Source: Thermococcus sp. JdF3 (lineage in GTDB: Archaea > Methanobacteriota_B > Thermococci > Thermococcales > Thermococcaceae). From it: 64,000 nucleotides of DNA. Below, piece by piece: positions 33,482-40,897 of the stretch; within the stretch, counting starts at the first letter, position 1; the number at the start of each line of letters is the position of its first letter. A model generated the notes under the pieces. It was not told the origin of the DNA. It made no database searches and was given only the letters and a program-made list of their open reading frames with translations. Position numbers and translations under genes: made by a program. Location: NCBI RefSeq assembly GCF_012027495.1, contig NZ_SNUK01000001.1:400416-464415 (forward strand), read 5' to 3'.

Positions 33482-34276
33482 ATGAAGGTGGCTTACGTTC
33501 AGATGGAACCCGTTTTTCTAGAACCGGAAGCGAACTACTCCAGGGCAGAGGAGCTGATACGTGCCGCCGCCGACGAAGGCGCGGAACTCATCGTCCTTCC
33601 GGAGCTCTTTGATACGGGCTACAACTTCAGAAGCAGAGAGGAGGTCCTGGAAGTCGCGGGTCAGATACCCGACGGACCCACAACCCAGTTCCTCATGGAG
33701 CTCTCCAGAGAGCTTGGTGTCTTCATCGTCGCGGGGACCGCGGAGAAGGACGGGAGGGGAAGGCTGTACAATTCCGCGGTCGTTACCGGCCCAATAGGCA
33801 GCGGCTACATAGGCAAATACCGCAAGGTTCACCTCTTCTACCGTGAGAAGCTCTTCTTTGAGCCGGGGGATCTGGGCTTTCATGTTTTCAACCTCGGGAT
33901 TGCAAAGGTTGGCGTTATGATATGCTTCGACTGGTTCTTTCCGGAGTCCGCGAGAACACTCGCCCTCAAAGGGGCCGACATCATAGCCCACCCCAGCAAC
34001 CTGGTGATGCCCTACGCTCCCAGGGCGATGCCTATACGGGCCCTAGAGAACCGTGTCTACACGATAACCGCCAACAGGATCGGCGAGGAGTTTGGATTGA
34101 GGTTCATAGGTAAGAGCACGATAGCATCGCCGAAGGCAGAAGTGCTGGCGATGGGGAGTGAGGATGAGGAGGAGGTCGCCGTTGTTGAGATAGACCTCGG
34201 AATGGCAAGGAACAAAAAGCTCAACGAGATGAACGACGTCTTCAGGGACAGGCGCCCCGAGCACTATGCCCTGTGA
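33482..34276 (+). CDS. Carbon-nitrogen hydrolase (nitrilase superfamily)
   Basis: 264 residues, close to the characterised P. abyssi nitrilase (PaNit, which acts on aliphatic dinitriles). The catalytic triad is present: Glu in LIVLPELFDTGYNF, Lys in IGKYRKVHLF and Cys in VMICFDWFFPES. Amidase function on an unknown physiological substrate is equally possible. Start ATG follows GGTGATGGC. No operon partner. Confidence 0.93.
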   Translation: MKVAYVQMEPVFLEPEANYSRAEELIRAAADEGAELIVLPELFDTGYNFRSREEVLEVAGQIPDGPTTQFLMELSRELGVFIVAGTAEKDGRGRLYNSAVVTGPIGSGYIGKYRKVHLFYREKLFFEPGDLGFHVFNLGIAKVGVMICFDWFFPESARTLALKGADIIAHPSNLVMPYAPRAMPIRALENRVYTITANRIGEEFGLRFIGKSTIASPKAEVLAMGSEDEEEVAVVEIDLGMARNKKLNEMNDVFRDRRPEHYAL

Positions 34277-34479
34277 TTGGGTCTCTCCCTTTTCTTCTGT
34301 ATTTGTATGCTGCATCATCGTACTGTTCTGATCACAAAACCCCATTTTTTGGAAAGTGATCAATACCTCTGTCAGCAGGTTCCGGATTTTCCAGTGGTGG
34401 AGCGGTGTATGTTGGAGATTTTACATCAATGGGCTCTGTGGGGGCTCCGCTTTCTGTTTGGGGGGCTGTTTCGAAAGGG

Positions 34480-34510
34480 TTTTAAGAATAAAAGCCGTAG
34501 AATGTCGATG
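34480..34510 (+). promoter_or_regulatory. Promoter with little or no leader
   Basis: CGAAAGGG followed by TTTTAAGA (34480-34487) is a good BRE/TATA pair; the expected start lies at about 34505-34510, on the ATG of the next gene, which has no ribosome binding site. The mRNA is probably leaderless. Confidence 0.5.
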
Positions 34511-34897
34511 GTGACGAAAATCAGGGGCTACATCCTTGTGGGGGTTCTCCTGCTGGTGGCACTGGGCGTGGGGCTGGCCGCCAATGCCGCGGTGTTCCTG
34601 CCTGGCGCAACGTATCAGAGGGGCTACTTTGGAGCAGGCGCACTTCAGGCCGAGCGGCTTCCCGCGGGCTCCCACGTGACGGGACACGTGAGGGCGGAGT
34701 ACCCGTTCTCCGTCTACATCGTCACCTCTGAATCCGGTTATTTTGAGAACGTCACCGCTGGCAGTGTCATCCTCAGCTGGGAGAACGTGACGGAGGTTAA
34801 CCTTGATCTTATCACGCAGGAGGGGGCAAGGTATCTCGTCGTAAAGAATGGGAACACGGGACAGGAGATAGAGATAGCGTTCAGCGCGGACCGCTGA
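34508..34897 (+). CDS. Small exported protein, unknown function
   Basis: 129 residues. N-terminal helix (TKIRGYILVGVLLLVALGVG, then LAANAAVFLPG) acts as signal peptide or anchor; the rest is a compact beta-rich domain with SHVTGHVRAEYPFSVYIVTS and VSILSWENVT-like strands (GSVILSWENVTEVNLDL). It resembles small archaeal surface beta-sandwich proteins but no family is recognised. ATG 34508 or 34502; promoter position favours a leaderless start. Its last 17 bases overlap the convergent methyltransferase. Confidence 0.7.
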   Translation: MVTKIRGYILVGVLLLVALGVGLAANAAVFLPGATYQRGYFGAGALQAERLPAGSHVTGHVRAEYPFSVYIVTSESGYFENVTAGSVILSWENVTEVNLDLITQEGARYLVVKNGNTGQEIEIAFSADR

Positions 34898-35675
34898 AGT
34901 CATCGAGGACGAGCGCGGCGATGTCCTTTCTTGGGCGTTTGAAGTAGAGGACGTCTCCCACGCGCGTGAATCCGTGCTCCCCCGGCCGTATCAGTCTGGC
35001 CTCCCCGAAGAATATCCGCCCGATCGCCAACTGGGTCGCCAGGTCCCAGTGGTGGAAGTCGAACTCTCCCACTTTCTCAAATCCCGGCAGGAGGTAGTAG
35101 GCTCTTTTGAACGTCCCCCTTCTGACGTCGTATCCCTCGTGGACGGAGGCGAGGGTGTGGTTTTCTCCCTTGCTCTCGACGAAGAATTCCTTGTAGCCTA
35201 TGCTGTATAATATCCTGTAAACCCTGTCGGTGTCCTCTACCATGAAGATCCCGTCCCCGCTCAGTGTTAGAGCGACGCCGGCGAATATCCTGACCGCGTC
35301 GAAGGGATCGAAGTGTATCATGGTGTTGCCAAAGAGCACCGCCACATCGTGTTCCTCCACAAGACCGGGAATTTTCCTCACATCTCCTTGAACTTTGGTG
35401 GGTATTGTGCTCAGACCTGCCGACTCGAGCCACTCGTGAACCCTTTCGAGGTCCTCGGCCCGGGCATCTAGGACGGTTAACCTGCTCGCTCCAGTGGCCC
35501 TGGCGGCGGCCGCTCCAGCTATGCCAGTGCCGGCGCACAGGTCAAGGATCCTTCCCCCTCTGGGGAGCTCCAGCTTTTCAAAGAACTCCGCCAGTTCCCT
35601 GAACCTTTTTCTCGCCCCCTCATTGTCCGGCTCCATATATGCCCTGGCGTAACGGTAGAGCCCTTCAAGGGACAT
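34881..35675 (-). CDS. Class I SAM-dependent methyltransferase
   Basis: 264 residues. Motif I RILDLCAGTGIAGAAAARA, motif II LTVLDARAEDLERVHEWLE, then VQGDVRKIP and VAVLFGNTMIHFDPFDAVRI. The C-terminal half (VYRILYSIGYKEFFVESKGE, DFHHWDLATQLAIGRIFFGE) is a substrate-binding part of unknown specificity. Intact, unlike the methyltransferase at the start of the window. RBS and ATG at 35675; convergent with the small exported protein. Confidence 0.85.
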   Translation of the reverse strand: MSLEGLYRYARAYMEPDNEGARKRFRELAEFFEKLELPRGGRILDLCAGTGIAGAAAARATGASRLTVLDARAEDLERVHEWLESAGLSTIPTKVQGDVRKIPGLVEEHDVAVLFGNTMIHFDPFDAVRIFAGVALTLSGDGIFMVEDTDRVYRILYSIGYKEFFVESKGENHTLASVHEGYDVRRGTFKRAYYLLPGFEKVGEFDFHHWDLATQLAIGRIFFGEARLIRPGEHGFTRVGDVLYFKRPRKDIAALVLDDFSGPR

Positions 35676-35751
35676 GACATCACCACGGTAAAGAATGTGT
35701 GGAATTATTTAAATCCATCGGAATATGGATGTCGATAAAATCTTTGGGGTG

Positions 35752-36492
35752 TTAGTAGTAACCCTCCTCATACGCTCCTGTTAGGGCCGTGAATGCCGCG
35801 TAGAAGATAACACCGAGCGAGATTATGAGAAGGAACACGATGCCAAGCGGACCCAGTTCGTAACCGAGTGCCGCCAAGGCAACCTCCGCCGTTGTTAGGC
35901 CTGAGACAAGGGTCAGCGCCCTTGCGAACTTCCGTGCCATGATTCCGGAGAAACCGGGCGCCAGCTGGAAAACCAGCGGACGGGATGCGAGAACCGTCAG
36001 TGCAAGGAGCAGAAGGAGCGCCCCGCCGATGATCAGTGTGGTTTCCTTTGAAACGCTTCCCGTTGTGGAGAAAAGCGCAAAAATCCCGAGAAACGCCGCC
36101 TGGAGACCAATGTATGCCTTTAGATCTGGAGGCTCTATCTTTCTCCCCGGCCCTTTGGGGGCTTCCTTCGAGAGCTCCTCAAGCTCGTACTCGCGCTTTG
36201 CAGTCAGATAGGCGAGGAGCATGGTTGTTCCAAGGCCCAGGAGCAGGACAACCGCCAGCCACGCAAACGTCAGAAACGGCGAGAGGATTATAAGAAACAC
36301 TCCGGTGAAGATCGTCCCGATTCCGGAAACGCGGTTGGCTTTTCTCCTTGCCCTCTCCGAGATATAGGTGTAGCCTATTCTGAACCCTATTCCAGGCTCG
36401 CCCTTTGAGGTGAGGGTAATAACTCCCGCGGCAATTATACCGAGGCCAACGAAGACCGCCCAGAGGATTCTGAGGAGCTCATACCCGTCCAT
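35752..36492 (-). CDS. SdpI/YhfL-like membrane protein
   Basis: 246 residues, seven or so membrane helices. Residues 30-60 carry the SdpI-family signature (GIGFRIGYTYISERARRKAN, then RVSGIGTIFTGVFLIIL). In Bacillus, SdpI protects against the SdpC toxin and transmits its presence to a repressor; the function here is inferred only from similarity and neighbours. ATG 36492 (MDGYELLRIL) follows GGTGGTGTGG and lies inside the end of the DUF1648 gene, so the two are translationally coupled. Confidence 0.72.
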   Translation of the reverse strand: MDGYELLRILWAVFVGLGIIAAGVITLTSKGEPGIGFRIGYTYISERARRKANRVSGIGTIFTGVFLIILSPFLTFAWLAVVLLLGLGTTMLLAYLTAKREYELEELSKEAPKGPGRKIEPPDLKAYIGLQAAFLGIFALFSTTGSVSKETTLIIGGALLLLLALTVLASRPLVFQLAPGFSGIMARKFARALTLVSGLTTAEVALAALGYELGPLGIVFLLIISLGVIFYAAFTALTGAYEEGYY

Positions 36493-36968
36493 CCACACCA
36501 CCCGTAATCAGGCGGTAAATCCCTATGAGAACGGCGGCTATAAGGAGAACCCCCGCGTAGCTGACGGCCTTTCCGGAAGTGCGTCCCGCATTGTAGAGCA
36601 CCGCGGTGGACATCACAACGATGACTCCGGCGCTCATCAGGGTCATGAGCTCCGCCCAGGCTTTTATTTTCCCCGGGTAGATGCGCATCCGCAGGGAGAA
36701 TTCGGAGTTTTTTTGCGAGTAGCGTCAGGGCAAATGGCAGAAGCCACACGAGGGCGGGCAGTTCGAGCATGCCCCACAGCCTGTCCGAGAAAATATCCGG
36801 CGTTCCCGAGGACTCAAAGTGCACCGCGATGGTATCCGGGAGTTTATCCAACAGGGTCGCGGCCAGAAAGAGGTATGCACCGAAAAAGACAAGTTGCAGC
36901 AGTAGGTAAAACCCCACGGCCCCTTTCATTCTCCGGGGATTGAGAACAGACCCCTCCCCGGTGTTCAT
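36479..36968 (-). pseudogene. DUF1648 membrane protein with a frameshift in an A7 run
   Basis: Starts MNTGEGSVLNPRRMKGAVG; the DUF1648 signature is LPDTIAVHFESSGTPDIFSD, followed by ELPALVWLLPFALTLLAKK. At 36708-36714 seven A (minus strand) shift the frame; with six A it continues AKNSEFSLRMRIYPGKIKAW and three further helices to GGVDGRV and the stop at 36479. The restored protein is ~160 residues. DUF1648 and SdpI domains form one protein in Bacillus SdpI; here they are adjacent genes. Start overlaps the PadR stop (ATGA). Phase variation, programmed slippage, mutation or read error are all possible. Confidence 0.7.
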
Positions 36969-37327
36969 TGCCCATCGCCCTCCATCCTCTCCAGAGTCTC
37001 TGTTATCGCCCCTATCTCTGTCCTCAGCTCGCTCAGGACCTCCCTGCCCAGCTTCGTTAGGGAGTAGTACTTCCTCGGCCTCCCGCCGACCTCCGCCCAG
37101 GTGTCCTGGACGAGGCCGATCTTCCTCAGGCTCTTGAGGATGTCGTAGAGCGCCCCCTCGCTCGGCACTATCCTGCCGTCGCTCAGCTCTTCGAGCCTCT
37201 TTCTTATCGCATAGCCGTGAAGCTCATCCTCTCTCTCCAGGAGAAGGAGAACTAAGTAGGAGTAGAGCCCGGAGCGGAGGTCCTTCCTCAGCTTCTTCAG
37301 GGCTTTCTCCTTTCTGTCCATCAGCAC
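36965..37327 (-). CDS. PadR-family transcriptional regulator
   Basis: 120 residues from a GTG (or 118 from the ATG at 37321). PadR winged helix: YSYLVLLLLEREDELHGYAI, RKRLEELSDGRIVPSEGALY, DILKSLRKIGLVQDTWAEVG and GRPRKYYSLTKLGREVLSEL. Such proteins usually repress their own operon and neighbours. The GTG lies five bases after GGTGA. It sits between the YhfC-like protease gene and the DUF1648/SdpI pair, all on one strand with overlaps. Confidence 0.88.
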   Translation of the reverse strand: MLMDRKEKALKKLRKDLRSGLYSYLVLLLLEREDELHGYAIRKRLEELSDGRIVPSEGALYDILKSLRKIGLVQDTWAEVGGRPRKYYSLTKLGREVLSELRTEIGAITETLERMEGDGQ

Positions 37328-37332
37328 GTCGC

Positions 37333-38037
37333 TCACCACAGGACTTCCTCTTCCTTCGGGAGTTCGAGTTTTGCCTTTGGAATCGTGTAGTACAGCAGAC
37401 CCAGTGCGGCGATGGCGGTTATAAACTCTACCGCGTACATGGCCGGCGCGCTCTTCGTGAGCTGGTAGTAGGCCGCCAGCGAGTCTATGACCGTGTGGAT
37501 TCCCACCATCGCCAGTAGGCCGCTCTTTCCGAACCCCTCCCTGTAGGCGTACGCGAGGTATATCCCGGTTCCCACGTGGAAGAGGACGACGAAGTAGCGC
37601 TCCACCATTGATGTGAGTGCCGTGCTCAGCGGGACGTCGAGCGGTTTTCCCGTTGCGAGCGCTCCGGCGAGGGCCGCTCCCGCTATAACGAAGACCTCCG
37701 TTATTCCGAAGCCCAGGCCGAGGAACAGCCCCGTGTTCAGGCTCTTTCCCTTCACCAGGAGGTACTTTGCGCCCTCCTGAAATATTCCCGCGGTGAGGCC
37801 GAACCATACCGAAACACCTACGGTGAACGCGGTTCCTCTCGCTATAACGTCGGCGTTGGACTTTATTCCCATTCCAAGGAGGGGAAGCTGCTGGACGGGG
37901 TTCTGAATGATTATCGCAATGAAGAACGCGGCCAAACCGAGGACGAACTCCCCCCACCTCTGCTTATCGAAGCCAAGAAAGTAAATCGTCGCCCATGCCA
38001 GCAGCCCGCCGAGTATTGGAAATGGAAGGAGGTACAT
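37333..38037 (-). CDS. YhfC-family intramembrane metalloprotease
   Basis: 234 residues, about seven helices. The metalloprotease-like residues appear as IFQEGAKYLLVKGKSLNTG (EGxKY), ERYFVVLFHVGTGIYLAYAY (E and H) and MVGIHTVIDSLAAYY (H..D), the order of CPBP/YhfC-type membrane proteases. These families are often linked to bacteriocin or antimicrobial peptide resistance. ATG 38037 lies seven bases after GGAGG, directly after the stop of the YbjQ gene. Confidence 0.78.
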   Translation of the reverse strand: MYLLPFPILGGLLAWATIYFLGFDKQRWGEFVLGLAAFFIAIIIQNPVQQLPLLGMGIKSNADVIARGTAFTVGVSVWFGLTAGIFQEGAKYLLVKGKSLNTGLFLGLGFGITEVFVIAGAALAGALATGKPLDVPLSTALTSMVERYFVVLFHVGTGIYLAYAYREGFGKSGLLAMVGIHTVIDSLAAYYQLTKSAPAMYAVEFITAIAALGLLYYTIPKAKLELPKEEEVLW

Positions 38038-38039
38038 GG

Positions 38040-38378
38040 TCACTCCTCCTCGATCCTCTCAACGACCACCGCCGTGCCGTAGGCGTATATCTCGGCCATG
38101 CCCGATGCCACCGCTGAGGTCATGAAGCGAACACCCACGACCGCATTGGCGCCCATGTCCTCGGCGTGGAGCTTCATCCTCCTCAGGGCCTCCTCCCTGG
38201 CCTCGGCGAGCATCTGGGTGTACTCCTGAACCTCGCCGCCCTTCAGGTTCTTGAAGAACGCCATTATGTCCCTCCCGACGTGGGTGGCCCGGACTATGCC
38301 GCCCCTCGCGAGGCCCTTCACCTCGACCACCCTGTACCCGGGCAGGCTTTCAGTGGTCGTTATGATGATGTCGTCCAT
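38040..38378 (-). CDS. YbjQ / UPF0145 family protein
   Basis: 112 residues: MDDIIITTTESLPGYRVVEV, ARGGIVRATHVGRDIMAFFK, MLAEAREEALRRMKLHAEDM and GANAVVGVRFMTSAVASGMA. The family forms pentamers in known structures and is suggested to bind metal; its cellular role is unclear. ATG 38378 follows GGTGATAAGT. Promoter TTAAATAC lies about 50 bases upstream. First gene of the YbjQ-YhfC-PadR-DUF1648-SdpI cluster. Confidence 0.88.
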   Translation of the reverse strand: MDDIIITTTESLPGYRVVEVKGLARGGIVRATHVGRDIMAFFKNLKGGEVQEYTQMLAEAREEALRRMKLHAEDMGANAVVGVRFMTSAVASGMAEIYAYGTAVVVERIEEE

Positions 38379-38430
38379 ACTTATCACCCCGATACATCGA
38401 ACTCCGAGGTATAATTGACGTCCGGAGTAT

Positions 38431-39219
38431 TTAAGGCTTTCTCCCTGTCTGAAACTTCGGAGTAAGGTCAATGAAAAATATGACCGTGGCTGTGCTCAGC
38501 GTTAGAGATATTGGGGCCGCCAGAAACAGGCCAACTGTGAGGCCAAACACCCCGGTGTTCGTTGCAATGAATGTGAGGGGTACCGAAATCAACGCCCCGA
38601 TGGCGAGGTACTTAAGGGCATAGTCCAGGTATTCACCACCCTTCTTCGCCAGGTCCAGGCTCTCGATCAGTGCATCACGGAATTTGAGCCCGCGGATTGA
38701 GATTAGAAACGGTGTTCCGTAGATGGCGTAGAGAAAGATCATGAGCCCCAGAAAAGCAGGAAAGAACATGGATGGCAAGGCCATGAGGAAGAGGATCAGG
38801 AGCATCATAACGGTATACAGCACCAGGTTGAACTGGAGAAACTCGAGAAAGTCCCTCTCCGCGTTCTTGAGGAAGCTGCTGTCCTGCATAAGAACCTCGT
38901 CCCTTATGCTTCCGATGTGGCCTGCTTGGAGATAGCTCCCGAAGAGAACGAGGAGAGCCGTGAACATGAGGCCTTCAGGTGAAAACGTTGTACCGGATGC
39001 TCCCGCGGGCAGCGATACAAAGCTCCAGAGGGTCGGTAAGGGTTCGGGAAGCGGAAACCGAATTCCAAAATGAAAACCTTCCAAGTGTAGGATTCTGATG
39101 ACTTTGTCGTAGTCCATCAGGCTCATCACGAGCGGCACCGGCAGGAGCCATTTGGTCTCTTCGAACTTTCCCCATGCCTCACCGAGGAGTCCAAGAAACT
39201 CTACCACGTTGTTCACCAT
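38431..39219 (-). CDS. Multi-span membrane protein, DUF4013-like
   Basis: 262 residues with about five membrane helices: GLMFTALLVLFGSYLQAGHI, LVLYTVMMLLILFLMALPSM, FLGLMIFLYAIYGTPFLISI, LKYLAIGALISVPLTFIATN and LTVGLFLAAPISLTLSTATV. The central loop RGLKFRDALIESLDLAKKGG is characteristic of membrane proteins with an amphipathic element. Function unknown; resemblance to DUF4013 is only general. Confidence 0.65.
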   Translation of the reverse strand: MVNNVVEFLGLLGEAWGKFEETKWLLPVPLVMSLMDYDKVIRILHLEGFHFGIRFPLPEPLPTLWSFVSLPAGASGTTFSPEGLMFTALLVLFGSYLQAGHIGSIRDEVLMQDSSFLKNAERDFLEFLQFNLVLYTVMMLLILFLMALPSMFFPAFLGLMIFLYAIYGTPFLISIRGLKFRDALIESLDLAKKGGEYLDYALKYLAIGALISVPLTFIATNTGVFGLTVGLFLAAPISLTLSTATVIFFIDLTPKFQTGRKP

Positions 39220-39313
39220 TTCAGGTCAGGATTTTTTATTTTTAACTTTTTCCTATAGTACTGATGCCGATGGGCATTTAAAGGTTTCTCTGCTATGGAC
39301 TCCGGTGGACTCA

Positions 39314-40336
39314 ATGCATGAAGTTTCGAGTGGCGAGATACTGAAAATCCTACGAGAGCTCGGCGCGGAGAGAGTGCTCATTCAGACTCCTGAGGGGCTA
39401 AAGGGGGAAGCTCAAGCTCTCGCGGATTTCCTTGAGGAGAACGGAGTCGAGGCGATAATAAGCGGGGATATAAACTACGGTGCCTGCGACCCGGCCGATA
39501 GGGAAGCAAAGCTACTCGGCTGTGACGCGCTGATACACCTTGGCCACAGCTACATGCGCCTCCACTTGGAAGTTCCAACGATATTCGTTCCGGCCTTTGC
39601 GGCCGTTGATGTGGTCCCTTCACTCGAGAGGAACCTGGGTGAGATAAGGCGGCTTGGGAGAAGGATAGCCCTCGTCACAACCGCCCAGCACATCCACCAG
39701 CTTGACCGGGCGAGGAAGTTTCTGGAGAAAAACGGCTTTGATGTCCTTGTGGGTCATGGGGACTCCCGCGTCAGCTGGCCGGGCCAGGTTCTCGGTTGCA
39801 ACTTTGCCGCGGCGAAGGTGGATGCCGGGGGGGTTCTATTCATAGGTGCCGGTTACTTCCACCCCATCGGCGTTGCTCTGGCAACCCGGAAGCCAACCCT
39901 CGCGGTCAACCCCTACTCCGGCGATGCCATCTGGATGGATAACGAGGCTGAGAGACTCATCAGGAGGCGCTGGGCACAGATAGCAAAGGCCATGGATGCG
40001 GAGCGCTTTGGCGTGATAACGAGCACCAAGAAAGGCCAGCTTCGCCTGGCGGAGGCGAAGCGCGTGGTTAGGCTCCTCCGCGAGCACGGGAAATACGCGA
40101 GGCTCATAGCCATGAACCACATCAGTTATCCCGCCCTCGAGGGCTTCGACTTCGATGCGTACGTCATCGTCGCCTGCCCGCGCGTTCCAGTAGACGACTA
40201 CGAGAACTGGAGGAAGCCGGTGCTGACGCCGCCGGAGGTCGAGATACTCCTGGGCCTGCGCGAGGATTACGAATTCGACGAAATACTTGGGGCTGAAAGG
40301 AAAGCCGATGAACCGTTTGGATTGAGCGTGAAGTGA
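39314..40336 (+). CDS. dph2: Diphthamide biosynthesis protein Dph2
   Basis: Radical enzyme transferring a 3-amino-3-carboxypropyl group from SAM to a histidine of elongation factor 2, the first step of diphthamide formation. 340 residues. The three cysteines that hold the 4Fe-4S cluster are in NYGACDPAD (Cys58), VLGCNFAAAK and VIVACPRVPVDDY, matching the P. horikoshii Dph2 set. ATG 39314 follows GGTGGACTCA; an upstream in-frame start would add 54 residues overlapping the divergent gene. Confidence 0.95.
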   Translation: MHEVSSGEILKILRELGAERVLIQTPEGLKGEAQALADFLEENGVEAIISGDINYGACDPADREAKLLGCDALIHLGHSYMRLHLEVPTIFVPAFAAVDVVPSLERNLGEIRRLGRRIALVTTAQHIHQLDRARKFLEKNGFDVLVGHGDSRVSWPGQVLGCNFAAAKVDAGGVLFIGAGYFHPIGVALATRKPTLAVNPYSGDAIWMDNEAERLIRRRWAQIAKAMDAERFGVITSTKKGQLRLAEAKRVVRLLREHGKYARLIAMNHISYPALEGFDFDAYVIVACPRVPVDDYENWRKPVLTPPEVEILLGLREDYEFDEILGAERKADEPFGLSVK

Positions 40337-40340
40337 TCCG

Positions 40341-40598
40341 TCATATCTCCCTGAGGCTTCTGAGAACGGTTAGTGCGTCTTCTTTGGTTCTTACCCTCAC
40401 CTCAATGCCATTCTCGTCCGCTAGATCTTGAATCAGCTTTTTGGTTGGGAATTCGCCAAGAAAAACGGTCAGTGTACTGTAGATCTTTTCTGGTTTGCTC
40501 TCTTCTTCCAGCTCTTTCATGGCATATTCAACTCCCTCAATCATGGCACTTAGAAAGCTGTGTTTTCTCCGAAGGATTTTGATTATTTCCTCGGCCAT
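40341..40598 (-). CDS. Small protein of the KaiC operon
   Basis: 85 residues: MAEEIIKILRRKHSFLSAMI, EGVEYAMKELEEESKPEKIY, then an alpha/beta tail with VFLGEFPTKKLIQDLADENG. No family recognised. ATG with GGTGAACAAAC upstream; the start overlaps the end of the preceding gene by 16 bases, so it is co-translated with the two genes before it. AT-richer than housekeeping genes nearby. Confidence 0.7.
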   Translation of the reverse strand: MAEEIIKILRRKHSFLSAMIEGVEYAMKELEEESKPEKIYSTLTVFLGEFPTKKLIQDLADENGIEVRVRTKEDALTVLRSLREI

Positions 40599-40897
40599 GT
40601 TTGTTCACCGAGGTACCCCTCCAGGGCTTTTATCATATCTTCAATATCCGTTGATTCGACTGGGAGGTTGAGTTCCTTCACGAGGTCGTACATGAAAACC
40701 CTGGCTGCAAACTCCCCAAACAGCTCTTTGAGGGCATTGTAAAATGTGCGGGGGTTATCTTCGATTATTTCAATTCCCCGGCCGTATTTTGAATGTAGGT
40801 AAGCTGTTATCGTGGCCTCAAAAGGCTTTCCGAGTTTCTGCAGGATTTCCTTGGTCGTGGCGCTGACCAAAGCTGGCCCAACACGTAGCTTAGCCAA
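40583..40897 (-). CDS. Small helical protein encoded next to a double-domain KaiC ATPase
   Basis: 104 residues: ALVSATTKEILQKLGKPFEA, YLHSKYGRGIEIIEDNPRTF, YNALKELFGEFAARVFMYDL. The NP..F...L..LFG pattern recalls the output domains (NitrOD5-like) reported beside archaeal KaiC proteins; this is a low-confidence resemblance. The only start that fits is a TTG at 40897, seven bases after GGAGGG, overlapping the ATPase stop. Confidence 0.68.
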   Translation of the reverse strand: MAKLRVGPALVSATTKEILQKLGKPFEATITAYLHSKYGRGIEIIEDNPRTFYNALKELFGEFAARVFMYDLVKELNLPVESTDIEDMIKALEGYLGEQTWPRK

